From Coxiellaceae bacterium (lineage in GTDB: Bacteria > Pseudomonadota > Gammaproteobacteria > Coxiellales > Coxiellaceae), in assembly GCA_030680235.1 (NCBI GenBank), contig JAUXWQ010000052.1, forward strand, positions 1 through 64,000: a stretch of DNA of 64,000 nt. The letters are read 5' to 3'. This document shows positions 44,656 through 53,327 of the stretch, piece after piece (within the stretch, counting starts at the first letter, position 1; each line of letters starts with the position of its first letter). Below the pieces are notes generated by a model. That model was not told the DNA's origin. It was given only the letters and a program-made list of their open reading frames with translations, and made no database searches. Made by a program: the position numbers and the translations under genes.

Positions 44656-47600
44656 ATGCTTTCCGATCTTTGTGTCAAACGCCCTATCGGCACATTACTA
44701 TTGGCAATTGGTTTAGCGATTGCAGGCGTAGTTGCGTTTGCATTATTACCAGTTTCTTCATTGCCTAGCATTGATTTCCCAACCATTCGCGTGCAAGCCT
44801 CTTTGCCTGGTGCAAGCCCTGAAGTGATGGCAAGCTCTGTTGCAGCGCCTTTAGAGGAACAGTTAAGTCATATTGCGGGTGTCACTGAAATGACATCGAC
44901 GAGCACATTAGGGTCAACCAGCATTGTTTTACAGTTTGACCTGTCCCGCAATATTGATGGTGCGGCGCGTGATGTGCAAGCGGCAATTAATGCGGCACAT
45001 TCAAATTTACCCACGAATTTACCTTCCAATCCTTCTTATAAAAAAGTCAATCCTGCGGATGCACCTATTTTAGTATTAGCGCTTACTTCAAAAGTGGATA
45101 CGCGCGGTCAAATGTATGACATGGCCTCTAGTATTTTAGCGCAACAGCTATCGCAAATTAATGGCGTAGGTGAAGTGATTGTAGGAGGGAGTTCATTACC
45201 GGCTGTGCGTATTGAGGCGAATCCGCTTCAATTGGCCAATGCAAATATGAGTCTAAATGACGTGAGACAAGTTGTTTCTGGCAATAACGTTAATGCACCA
45301 AAGGGTGAATTGACTGGGGCTGATAAAGTTTCAACGCTTATTGCTAATGATCAGCTCTCAAAAGCTGCTGATTATAAAAAAATGATTATTCGTTATCAGA
45401 ATGGTCATGCTATTACATTGGCGAATGTGGCAATGGTGACGGATGATGTTGAAAATATTCGCGCTGCAGGATTTTCAAATGGTGAGCCGGCAGTGGTTCT
45501 GATTATTTTCAAACAGCCGGGTGCCAATGTCATTCAAACTGTTGATCAAATACGTGAAAAAATGCCAGAGTTTAAAGCATTATTGCCAGGAACAGTGCAT
45601 TTGAGCACAGTGAGTGATCGTACGGTTACTATTCGTGCTTCATTGCGTGATGTTGAATTTACCTTGGTCATAGCGATTATTTTAGTGGTGTGTGTCGTTT
45701 ATGCATTTCTGGGTAATCTAGAAGGGATGATTATTCCAGGGGTTGCTGTTATTTTATCTTTGCTGGGTACTTTTGCGCTGATGCTTTTTTTCGGATTCAC
45801 TTTGGACAATTTATCGCTAATGGCTTTGACGATTTCAACGGGCTTTGTGATTGACGATGCTATTGTCGTGCTTGAAAATATTTCACGTCATATTGAGGCG
45901 GGAATGAAAGCATTTCCTGCTGCCATATTGGGCGCCCGCGAAGTGGGGTTTACGGTAATTGCAATGAGTTTATCCTTAATTGCTGTTTTTATACCGTTAA
46001 TTTTTATGGGTGGTATTGTCGGACGTTTATTTCAAGAATTTGCTTATACATTATCCATTGCTATTTTAGTATCACTCATTGTGTCGTTAACAGTAACACC
46101 TGTTTTATGTATGCTTTTCTTGGGAGATAAAAAAAATCCCGTGAGCGAAACACAATTAAAAAGGACGCAAATTTTTTTTCAGTGGGTGCACCAAAAATAT
46201 GCGCATGGATTAACCTGGGCGCTGACGCATCAACGCTTGATGTTATTGGTAACGGTATCCGCCATTTTTTTAAATGTTTTTTTATTTGTGGTCGTTCCAA
46301 AAGGATTTTTCCCGGAGCAAGATACGGGTCGCATTTTAGGTAATATTGTTGCAGATCAGAATATTTCATTTTCCGCCATGCAAGATAAATTAATGACGTT
46401 TGTGAATATTATTCGGCTGGATCCTAACGTTCAAAATGTCGCAGGGTTTGTTGGAAATAAAAGTGTTAATCAAGGTTCGATATATATTAATTTAAAGTCC
46501 GAATCTGAGCGCCGATTAAATGCTGCTGGTGTTATTGACGAGTTACGAAAAAAATTAAATCATGTGCAAGGGGCAACCTTATACTTGCGTGCAGCACAAG
46601 ATTTAATGGTAGGTGGTCGCTCAACGAATGCGCAGTATCAATTTACATTATCCAATAATAATTTGGATGAGTTAGATTTATGGACGCCAAAAATTTTAGA
46701 AAAAATGGAAAAATTGCCAGGGATTACGGATGTAAATAACGACCAACAAAGTCATGGGTTACAAATGTTAGTGGATATTGATCGTTCTCGCGCGGCTTCA
46801 TTAGGTGTCAATGCACGAGTGATTGACGCGGCGCTTTATGATGCTTTTGGTCAAGCACAAATATCAACGATGTATACGCCGTTGAATCAATATCATGTTG
46901 TCTTAGAGGCTGCGCCTCAGTTTTGGCAAAATCCAAGCGTGTTAAATGTGATTGATGTGCCATCGGCTTCTGGAAATATGATACCACTGTCTGCGATTGC
47001 GCATTTTAAACGAGGCGCTACTTTGTTAGCAGTGAATCACCAAGGTTTGTCGCCTTCCGCAACCTTATCATTTAATTTAATGAAAGGCGTATCACTTGGC
47101 GATGCAGTGAAGAAAATTAATGAGATGGTCTCACTGATGAAATTACCTGCAACGATGATCAGTTCTTTTGGGGGCACTGCCGCAGCTTTTCAAGATTCGC
47201 TGCGTACGCAGCCTTATTTAATTTTAATGGCATTGATTGCTGTTTATATTGTACTGGGTATTTTATATGAAAGTTGGATTCATCCGATTACGATTTTATC
47301 TACGCTGCCTTCAGCGGGTGTTGGGGCTTTGCTTGCATTATTATTTTCAAGAACGGAATTGAGTTTAGTTGCATTTATTGGCGTTATTTTATTAATTGGT
47401 ATTGTGAAAAAAAATGCCATCATGATGATTGATGTTGCAGAAACACTGAAAAAAACACAAAACCTCTCGCGTGAAAAAGCGATTTATGAAGCGGCTTTAC
47501 TGCGTTTTCGCCCAATTATGATGACAACAATGGCAGCTTTGTTAGGTGCTTTACCGCTTGTGATAGCGAGCGGGGTTGGCTCTGAATTGCGAAAACCCTT

Positions 47601-47730
47601 AGGAATTGCGATTATTGGAGGGTTGATTTTTAGTCAGCTATTAACGCTTTATACGACGCCGGTGGTGTATTTGTTTTTTGATAAAGGTGGAAGTGACCGT
47701 GACCGTGACAGTATCAGAGGTGTAATTTAA
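44656..47730 (+). CDS. mdtC: RND multidrug efflux pump subunit (MdtC-like)
   Basis: Second RND pump, 1024 residues, expected to form a mixed trimer with the MdtB-like pump. LPSIDFPTIRVQASLPGASP, IDGAARDVQAAINAA and NPADAPILVLALTS resemble MdtC. The relay GFVIDDAIVVLEN and the second-half GIVKKNAIMMIDVA are present. The C-terminal SDRDRDSIRGVI is encoded by the RepD left arm (GTGACC hexamers), a tail not expected in the family. About 100 bases separate it from mdtB. Confidence 0.95.
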   Translation: MLSDLCVKRPIGTLLLAIGLAIAGVVAFALLPVSSLPSIDFPTIRVQASLPGASPEVMASSVAAPLEEQLSHIAGVTEMTSTSTLGSTSIVLQFDLSRNIDGAARDVQAAINAAHSNLPTNLPSNPSYKKVNPADAPILVLALTSKVDTRGQMYDMASSILAQQLSQINGVGEVIVGGSSLPAVRIEANPLQLANANMSLNDVRQVVSGNNVNAPKGELTGADKVSTLIANDQLSKAADYKKMIIRYQNGHAITLANVAMVTDDVENIRAAGFSNGEPAVVLIIFKQPGANVIQTVDQIREKMPEFKALLPGTVHLSTVSDRTVTIRASLRDVEFTLVIAIILVVCVVYAFLGNLEGMIIPGVAVILSLLGTFALMLFFGFTLDNLSLMALTISTGFVIDDAIVVLENISRHIEAGMKAFPAAILGAREVGFTVIAMSLSLIAVFIPLIFMGGIVGRLFQEFAYTLSIAILVSLIVSLTVTPVLCMLFLGDKKNPVSETQLKRTQIFFQWVHQKYAHGLTWALTHQRLMLLVTVSAIFLNVFLFVVVPKGFFPEQDTGRILGNIVADQNISFSAMQDKLMTFVNIIRLDPNVQNVAGFVGNKSVNQGSIYINLKSESERRLNAAGVIDELRKKLNHVQGATLYLRAAQDLMVGGRSTNAQYQFTLSNNNLDELDLWTPKILEKMEKLPGITDVNNDQQSHGLQMLVDIDRSRAASLGVNARVIDAALYDAFGQAQISTMYTPLNQYHVVLEAAPQFWQNPSVLNVIDVPSASGNMIPLSAIAHFKRGATLLAVNHQGLSPSATLSFNLMKGVSLGDAVKKINEMVSLMKLPATMISSFGGTAAAFQDSLRTQPYLILMALIAVYIVLGILYESWIHPITILSTLPSAGVGALLALLFSRTELSLVAFIGVILLIGIVKKNAIMMIDVAETLKKTQNLSREKAIYEAALLRFRPIMMTTMAALLGALPLVIASGVGSELRKPLGIAIIGGLIFSQLLTLYTTPVVYLFFDKGGSDRDRDSIRGVI

Positions 47731-47816
47731 TGCGGAAATTCTAAAATAAAATGACCATAATCTTTTCAGTTAAAGTTTATGCTAAATAAAACCTCAGACA
47801 CTGTCACTGTCACCAT
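47689..47816. repeat. RepD repeat between mdtC and the efflux channel gene
   Basis: Left arm GTGGAA GTGACC GTGACC GTGACA GTATCA GAGG lies within the mdtC 3' end. The right arm is CCTCAGACACTGTCACTGTC and ACC (47792-47814). Loop about 70 bases, AT-rich. Confidence 0.8.
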
Positions 47817-47831
47817 TTAGGATTTAAAAAA

Positions 47832-49256
47832 ATGAACCACAAAAAAATTCTCACTTACAGTGCAATCTCACTCATCCTATCTGCCTGCACAGTGGGCCCC
47901 GATTATAAAAAACCAACTATAAATGTACCAACGCATTTTAAAGAAGCAAAAAATAATGGATGGAAAAAGGCTTCGCCTGCAGATTTGAAAGACCGCGGTG
48001 AATGGTGGACTGCATTTCATGATCAACAATTAAATGTACTTGAAAAAGAATTGAATTCTCATGATCAAAATATTGAGACTGCAACAGCGCAGTATATGCA
48101 AGCATTTGCAATGATTGAACAAGCGAGAGCGGCTTATTTTCCTTTTGTTGCGGGGAGTGCGGCCTGGAACTTTCAAAATGCAAGTGGTGGTGGGAGTGCA
48201 AGTAACCCAACTAATCCGGGCAGTGCTGCAGGTGGTGGCGGCGGTAGTTTTCAAAGCTTTGGTTTGAATGCGAGCTGGGAAGGGGATTTATGGGGGAATA
48301 TTCGGCGCAATGTGGAAGCGGTCACGGCAACTGCGGAGGCAAGTAAAGCGAAAATAGCGGCAATACAATTGTCTGATCAAGCGAGTTTAGCGCAGTATTA
48401 TTTTGAGTTGCGTGGTGTGGATAATGATCAAGCTTTCCTCGATAACATTGTGCTGCACAATCAAAAATTATTAACGGTTGCCTATGCAAAAATGAAAGAA
48501 GGTGTTTTTTCTTTATCGAATGTGATTCAAGCCCGTAATGCCTTGAATGTGGCAAAACAAACGGCAGAAAATAATAAAATCAATCGTGGATTATATGAGC
48601 ATGCGATTGCTATTTTATTGGGTAAGCCGCCCGCAGATTTTGCATTGCCCGCAAAATTTTATAGTTTTCATCCACCAAAAATTCCAGGCATCCTGCCTTC
48701 AGAAATGTTGGAGCGACGTCCTGATGTGGCTGCTGCTGAAAGAGCTGTGGCTGCTGCCAATGCGCAAATTGGTGTTGCAAAAGCGGCTTATTTTCCGGTG
48801 CTATCGCTTTCTCCTTGGGCTGGTTGGACCAGTTCTAACTTTAACAGCTTTTCATCATCCCCTTTGTTTTCATGGTCGCTGGGTCCGCAACTTGCGCAAT
48901 ATGTTTTTGATGGCGGTGTAAGAGAATCTAATTTTTTGGCTGCGAAAGCCAATTATCGTGCAACGGTTTCTCAATATCGACAAGCGGTTTTAGTGGCTTT
49001 CCAGAATGTCGAGGACAGTCTCACGCAATTGCATAGTTTAAATGAACAGGTGGTAATTACGAAGCATGCAGCGCGGGATGCTAGAACATCATTTTCATTA
49101 ACGCATACGGAGTTTCAAGGTGGTACTGTGGCGGCGCCAGATGTCGATTCTTCCTCGATTGAAACGTTAACGGCCGATAAAAATGCGTCTGATGCCGCTG
49201 CATTGCAGATGACCTACACAGTCGCTTTAATTAAAGCGCTGGGTGGTGCGTATTAA
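47832..49256 (+). CDS. outer-membrane efflux lipoprotein (NodT/OprM type)
   Basis: TolC-like trimeric outer-membrane channel for the MdtABC-type pump. It has 474 residues. The signal peptide ends in lipobox LILSAC (Cys20), followed by TVGPDYKKPTINVP as in the NodT family. Two outer-membrane efflux repeats cover about 60-250 and 265-460; LPSEMLERRPDVAAAERAVAAANAQIGVAKAAYFP is the family motif region (in the second repeat). Residues about 118-140 are a Gly/Ser-rich loop. TAGGAT precedes the ATG. Confidence 0.94.
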   Translation: MNHKKILTYSAISLILSACTVGPDYKKPTINVPTHFKEAKNNGWKKASPADLKDRGEWWTAFHDQQLNVLEKELNSHDQNIETATAQYMQAFAMIEQARAAYFPFVAGSAAWNFQNASGGGSASNPTNPGSAAGGGGGSFQSFGLNASWEGDLWGNIRRNVEAVTATAEASKAKIAAIQLSDQASLAQYYFELRGVDNDQAFLDNIVLHNQKLLTVAYAKMKEGVFSLSNVIQARNALNVAKQTAENNKINRGLYEHAIAILLGKPPADFALPAKFYSFHPPKIPGILPSEMLERRPDVAAAERAVAAANAQIGVAKAAYFPVLSLSPWAGWTSSNFNSFSSSPLFSWSLGPQLAQYVFDGGVRESNFLAAKANYRATVSQYRQAVLVAFQNVEDSLTQLHSLNEQVVITKHAARDARTSFSLTHTEFQGGTVAAPDVDSSSIETLTADKNASDAAALQMTYTVALIKALGGAY

Positions 49257-49279
49257 GGAGACGCCATACGGAGGTGCAA

Positions 49280-49312
49280 TGCGAGCATGAGCGTAGCGAG
49301 TGTTTTTGCAGG
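49280..49312. repeat. RepC half copy before the argD 3' end
   Basis: TGCGAGCATGAGCGTAGCGA then GTGTTTTTGCAGG. Only the left half and tail of the element are present; no facing arm is seen. Confidence 0.75.
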
Positions 49313-49355
49313 ATATTTCGATACACATAATGGGCGCGTCTCTTTGCGAAAAATA

Positions 49356-50528
49356 TCACGCAAACTTATCTTCAATTGTTTTTTGCAATCTTACCACCAT
49401 CTCATCCACTTCTGCTTCCGTAATAATCAATGGCGGCAGCAAGCGAATCACTTTATTGGCGACAATATTCAATAAAACCCCATTTTTAAGTCCTAATGGG
49501 ACAATATCAAAGGCTTCTGTATCTAGCTCAATGCCAATCATTAATCCGATATTGCGAATATTTTTAACATGAGGATTGTTGCCAATCGTATCTTTTAACT
49601 GCTTAACAAAATAATCACTGATGTTTTTTGTATGTTCTGCAATATTTTCTGATTGCATGGTTTCAATCACGGCAATACCGACTGCACAGACAAAAGGATT
49701 GCCGCCAAAGGTTGTGCCATGTTTTCCAGGCCCAAATAAATTGCAGGCTTTTCCGCGTGCCATACAAGCGCCAATGGGAATGCCATTTCCTAAGGCTTTC
49801 GCAAGGGTCACAATATCTGGCATGATGTTGTGATGTTGAAAGGCAAACCATTTTCCGGTGCGACACAAGCCCGTTTGTACTTCATCGGCAATCATTAATA
49901 AATCTTTTTCATCACATAATGAACGTATTTTTCGAATGTATTCTGGTGTTGCGGCATATAAGCCGCCATCACCTTGCAAGCATTCCAGCATAATCGCAAT
50001 CACATTAGGATTTTCTGACACAGCTTTTTCAAGCGCTGCCATATCATTTAAGGGTAAGTGAATAAAAGAATCTACCAGCGGTTCAAAGCCTTCTTGAATA
50101 CGTTTAGCGCCCGTTGCAGATAATGTGGCCATGCTGCGACCATGAAATGAATTTTCCATGGTAATCACAAGGGGTCTTGCAATATTTTTTTTACGGGCAT
50201 ATAGGCGCGTTAGTTTAATGGCAGCTTCATTCGCTTCAGCGCCGGAATTGCAAAAATAGACCTGTTCCATGCCTGATACGTCGCATAATTTTTCCGCTAA
50301 TTTTTCTTGGTTAGGTGTGCGAAATGTATTGGATGTATGAAGCAATTTACTGGCTTGTTCTGTAATGGCTTTTGTTACGGCAGGATGTGCATGGCCTAAA
50401 CTACAAACGGCAATGCCGCTTAAAATATCTAAATAGGCTTTTCCTTCAGTATCCCACAACCATGCCCCTTTTCCGTGATCAAATGCAACGGGAAATTGGT
50501 TAAAGTAAGTAGGCATAATGTGGCTCAT
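49356..50528 (-). CDS. argD: acetylornithine/succinyldiaminopimelate aminotransferase
   Basis: PLP class III aminotransferase for arginine synthesis, often also used in lysine synthesis. It has 390 residues. FCNSGAEANEAAIKLTR, FHGRSMATLSATG, the aspartate in MIADEVQTGLCRTG and the PLP lysine in TLAKALGNGIPIGA are conserved. GGAGAT lies before the ATG. No other arginine gene adjoins it. Related enzymes (astC, gabT) are possible, but the motifs fit ArgD best. Confidence 0.92.
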   Translation of the reverse strand: MSHIMPTYFNQFPVAFDHGKGAWLWDTEGKAYLDILSGIAVCSLGHAHPAVTKAITEQASKLLHTSNTFRTPNQEKLAEKLCDVSGMEQVYFCNSGAEANEAAIKLTRLYARKKNIARPLVITMENSFHGRSMATLSATGAKRIQEGFEPLVDSFIHLPLNDMAALEKAVSENPNVIAIMLECLQGDGGLYAATPEYIRKIRSLCDEKDLLMIADEVQTGLCRTGKWFAFQHHNIMPDIVTLAKALGNGIPIGACMARGKACNLFGPGKHGTTFGGNPFVCAVGIAVIETMQSENIAEHTKNISDYFVKQLKDTIGNNPHVKNIRNIGLMIGIELDTEAFDIVPLGLKNGVLLNIVANKVIRLLPPLIITEAEVDEMVVRLQKTIEDKFA

Positions 50529-50597
50529 GGGGGGGTATCTCCATCCTATTTTCGATTGGGCAGACTATAGCAAATCCTTCGTGTAGTATCGATATGT

Positions 50598-50613
50598 ATG
50601 CGATTTATCGCAT
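50598..50613. promoter_or_regulatory. perfect palindrome in the argD upstream gap
   Basis: ATGCGATTTATCGCAT: two 7-base arms around TT, between divergent argD and the methyltransferase-like gene. It could be an operator for either; it does not match an ArgR box. Confidence 0.3.
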
Positions 50614-50654
50614 CTAAAATTAGACCGTAGTAGTTTTTTATCAGGACGATAAAA

Positions 50655-52028
50655 ATGACGATAAAGATTATCGATATAAGAAACATGGCTGTTTCAGAAA
50701 AACGCGAAACCATTCAAAAACCACTGTACGCATTATTCCGTCAGTTATATAAGGGTCCTTTGTATGAGACGCCCGATTTTTGTTTTCAAAAATGTGTGGA
50801 TAATGAAGCAGAAGTCTTTAAAGTGGGCATGCAGATTGAGGAGGGTGTTCTTGTTGGCGCCTCTATTTTAAAAATAATTCCAACGACTGAAAAATATGAT
50901 GGAAAATTGGTTTCACTTTTAGAAGTTACATCAGGGTATTTGCCAGCATTTCGCAGTAATCTTAATATAACACCCTTTGTATTTGGAGAAATGATTGCCT
51001 ATAAACGAAAAAATCCAGACAAATTGCTTTGTCTTTGTGACTTAATGACATCACCTGTTTCATACATGCTTTTTTTTCGGCATCCTTTTCTGTTTTACCC
51101 GCGATATGATGTAAAAACACCTGAAAAAATAGAAAAATTATTATTAAACTTAATAAGGCGTATGCCACAGTATTGTGATTTGCCGCAGACAGATCCATTG
51201 GTGAAACAGGGTGCTAAGCCACGCGAAATGTTACATCAGTATTATGCGCGTTTAATGCGAGGAGCAGAGAATGATCCTCATATTCAGTATTATTATGAAA
51301 GAACACAGGGTGTATTGGGCTGGGGGCTTTTTGTCATTCAATTAATTGAGCAAAGTGCAGCCGAAATAGAATGTATTGTTAATGCGTATATATTGCAGCG
51401 TGGTGATGGTAAAAAAGCATTCCAATTTACATTACCACTATTAAAAAATACTGATTTTAACTATTTAGTCCAATTAAGAAATAATAAAGCGCCTTTGAAA
51501 AATAAAACATTGATGGATAGGATGCCACAAAACGTCTCGATTAAATGGGAAGTTTTAAATTCTCAAGAAACACAATTAATTTTTTATCATCATAAATACG
51601 CTATTTTTGAAATAACAGTTCCGACAATTTCTGTTGATTCGTTTGTTGACCCATCAGTAGCAAAATTTGTTGAGATGATCTTACAAGGTGATATTGATGT
51701 TCAGGATAAAATGGTTATTAATCTCTGTTGTGGCTCAGGTGCTATTGGAATAGCCGCAATTTTAATGGGCGCAGATAAAGTATTATTTAGTGATGCTAAT
51801 GAGTATTATTTGGAATCACTCAAAAAGCATCCCTTAATTAATAATCTTGAGCATGCGTTTGTAACGCAAGCGTTATTGACGGAAACTTTGAAAAAAGTTA
51901 GCCATGAAAAATATGATTTTCTTTTGGTGGGCACACCAGATCCTGACGATGATTTTTTTAAGAAGTTAATCTCTCAGTCCAGTAAAATTTTAAAAGAAAT
52001 TTGTATCCTACGTAATTTCAGCAAGTAA
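50655..52028 (+). CDS. two-domain protein with C-terminal methyltransferase-like fold
   Basis: Unknown protein of 457 residues. The C-terminal part (about 335-450) has a Rossmann methyltransferase look: motif I VINLCCGSGAIGIAAILMGA, then VLFSDANEYYLESLKKH. The motif IV position reads DFLLVGTPDPDD where N6/small-methyltransferases have NPPY/F. The N-terminal about 200 residues resemble an acyltransferase-type (GNAT-like) sheet: EVFKVGMQIEEGVLVGASIL, LEVTSGYLPAFRSN, CDLMTSPVSYMLFFRHPF. The middle is not recognised. There is no signal peptide. The last bases run into RepB. Neither domain assignment has been checked by a search. Confidence 0.65.
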   Translation: MTIKIIDIRNMAVSEKRETIQKPLYALFRQLYKGPLYETPDFCFQKCVDNEAEVFKVGMQIEEGVLVGASILKIIPTTEKYDGKLVSLLEVTSGYLPAFRSNLNITPFVFGEMIAYKRKNPDKLLCLCDLMTSPVSYMLFFRHPFLFYPRYDVKTPEKIEKLLLNLIRRMPQYCDLPQTDPLVKQGAKPREMLHQYYARLMRGAENDPHIQYYYERTQGVLGWGLFVIQLIEQSAAEIECIVNAYILQRGDGKKAFQFTLPLLKNTDFNYLVQLRNNKAPLKNKTLMDRMPQNVSIKWEVLNSQETQLIFYHHKYAIFEITVPTISVDSFVDPSVAKFVEMILQGDIDVQDKMVINLCCGSGAIGIAAILMGADKVLFSDANEYYLESLKKHPLINNLEHAFVTQALLTETLKKVSHEKYDFLLVGTPDPDDDFFKKLISQSSKILKEICILRNFSK

Positions 52029-52029
52029 G

Positions 52030-52190
52030 ATACAAAATCTACCGCGACCGCACACTTTTTAGAGGATTTTTTGCGATAAATTTCTAAAAAATGCGCGATG
52101 GTCCAATCAAATACACCTGCGCTTTTTCCTCAATTTATCGCAAAAAAGCGCCAAAAAATGAGCGGATTAAGCGATGGCTGAATAGCATCC
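52030..52190. mobile_element. RepB copy 3, centre inverted
   Basis: The outer flanks and 16-base arms (52067-52082 and 52132-52147) match copy 1 in the same orientation. The 49-base centre (52083-52131) matches copy 1 only as its reverse complement (reads GATGGTCCAATCAAATACAC). The interior has therefore flipped between the arms. Confidence 0.85.
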
Positions 52191-52193
52191 TAC

Positions 52194-52730
52194 TTACCTA
52201 GCTAGATCATTGCCATTGTTAACAGTACCGGCTTGAATATTTTTCTTGAAGGCCGTTGTTGTCTCTTCAGAAGGCTTCAAAAGTGCGCTGTAATAACAAA
52301 GATGTGTGTCACCTGATAAAATAACGGGGTATAAATAATCTTTAGTGGATTTACTTAAGTCGACTCCCACTTGAATAACATAGTCAATTTTTTGTTTGTT
52401 TAATTCAAATGAGCCCATGCCGACGCGATTAATGCTTTGTGCACTTACATGTTCTTTGAGTATTTTGAACGTTGAATTTTGCATAACACCTTTTAGGTCG
52501 GTCACGACAAAATTACCTTTTTCCCCAGTGGGTTTGAAGCTTAAGTGAATATGATTACTGGAAAGAGATTTCAACGAATCAAAAATTGGGCGACAGCTGG
52601 GGCTATTGGTAACAACGCGTTGCAATTTCACCAGTGTATACGTTTTATGGGGTGCTGTTGCAGTAGTATCTGCAAGGGCAATATTTGCTATGAGTAAGGT
52701 GGTGACTGTCAGTAATAGTGGTTTTAACAT
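52194..52730 (-). CDS. secreted hypothetical protein
   Basis: Protein of 178 residues with a signal peptide (MLKPLLLTVTTLLIANIALA, cleavage about 20). A perfect GGAGG ribosome site lies 5 bases before this ATG and decides the start over an open frame reaching 40 codons further. The mature part contains CRPIFDSLKSLSS and a single later CYY; no family is recognised. RepB immediately follows its stop. It is in the same orientation as the next, Cys/His-rich gene, from which a hairpin (52753-52778) separates it. Confidence 0.75.
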   Translation of the reverse strand: MLKPLLLTVTTLLIANIALADTTATAPHKTYTLVKLQRVVTNSPSCRPIFDSLKSLSSNHIHLSFKPTGEKGNFVVTDLKGVMQNSTFKILKEHVSAQSINRVGMGSFELNKQKIDYVIQVGVDLSKSTKDYLYPVILSGDTHLCYYSALLKPSEETTTAFKKNIQAGTVNNGNDLAR

Positions 52731-52752
52731 AAAATCCTCCTTGATTTTGTAG

Positions 52753-52778
52753 GCTTTTGAGCGAAAACGCTCAAAAGC
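52753..52778. terminator. hairpin between two minus-strand genes
   Basis: GCTTTTGAGCG (52753-52763) pairs perfectly with CGCTCAAAAGC (52768-52778) around AAAA. It has no T run on the minus strand, so it may be an attenuator or mRNA-end stabiliser as well as a terminator. Confidence 0.5.
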
Positions 52779-52788
52779 ATTATAAAAA

Positions 52789-53055
52789 TTACTTATGTTT
52801 TTCGTTACTACAATGCGCTTCTTTATCAGCGCAGCAATCAATACCCGCACAATGAAATGCTACTTTTTTAAGCTGTTTTTTTCCAGCAGAAGCAAAGCCA
52901 AAGGCTTTTACTGTTTCAAGTGCAGCCTTTGCGCAATCATCCGCTTCGCAATGCTTTGCCGCTTCAAGATGGTGTTTTGCAGCTTCTTGGTAGTAGCCCG
53001 CTGCTTTTTTATGACAATCTGCTTTCGTATGTTTATCTATCTTTTTGTTTTCCAT
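52789..53055 (-). CDS. small Cys/His/Lys/Ala-rich protein
   Basis: Hypothetical protein of 88 residues with seven Cys and nine His, no signal peptide, and AGGGGAA before the ATG. The first half is a helical repeat-like stretch (KKAAGYYQEAAKHHLEAAKH, then CEADDCAKAALETVKAFG). The end is CAGIDCCADKEAHCSNEKHK. Spacing of Cys and His suggests metal binding; no named family is recognised. Similar short 'AAKHH.EAAKH' proteins are found in several environmental gammaproteobacteria, to my memory, without a known role. Confidence 0.7.
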   Translation of the reverse strand: MENKKIDKHTKADCHKKAAGYYQEAAKHHLEAAKHCEADDCAKAALETVKAFGFASAGKKQLKKVAFHCAGIDCCADKEAHCSNEKHK

Positions 53056-53154
53056 GATAATTCCCCTGATTGTTATTTTTGAAATGTATAAAATTTATAC
53101 ATTAACTACCGTAGCATAAACTGTTTTGTTAAGTCTATGCGGATGAGATAAGTT

Positions 53155-53327
53155 CAGCAGTTCCCGGAGAATGCCTGAAAAACCGCTAATTTTCAGATTT
53201 TAGGCGAGGTTGAACGGTAATTTTTTGAGAAAAGCGCAGTGTACACAAAGTCCATGAGCATTTTCGAAACAAATTACCGTTCAAGATCGCCAAAAGATGA
53301 AAATTTTTTGTTCACCGGGAATTGCTG
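53155..53327. repeat. RepA copy 3, complete
   Basis: A 173-bp copy with ends CAGCAGTTCCCGG and CCGGGAATTGCTG and the full inverted arms. No clear target-site duplication is seen. The right end supplies the last codons (SSSNSR) and the stop of the adjoining minus-strand gene. Confidence 0.88.

Noticed and set aside
52795-53082. Plus-strand open frame opposite the small Cys/His-rich gene
   Set aside because: It mirrors the minus-strand gene, lacks a ribosome site and reads as an improbable Phe/Cys/Arg-rich product. The minus-strand gene has AGGGGAA and a soluble composition.
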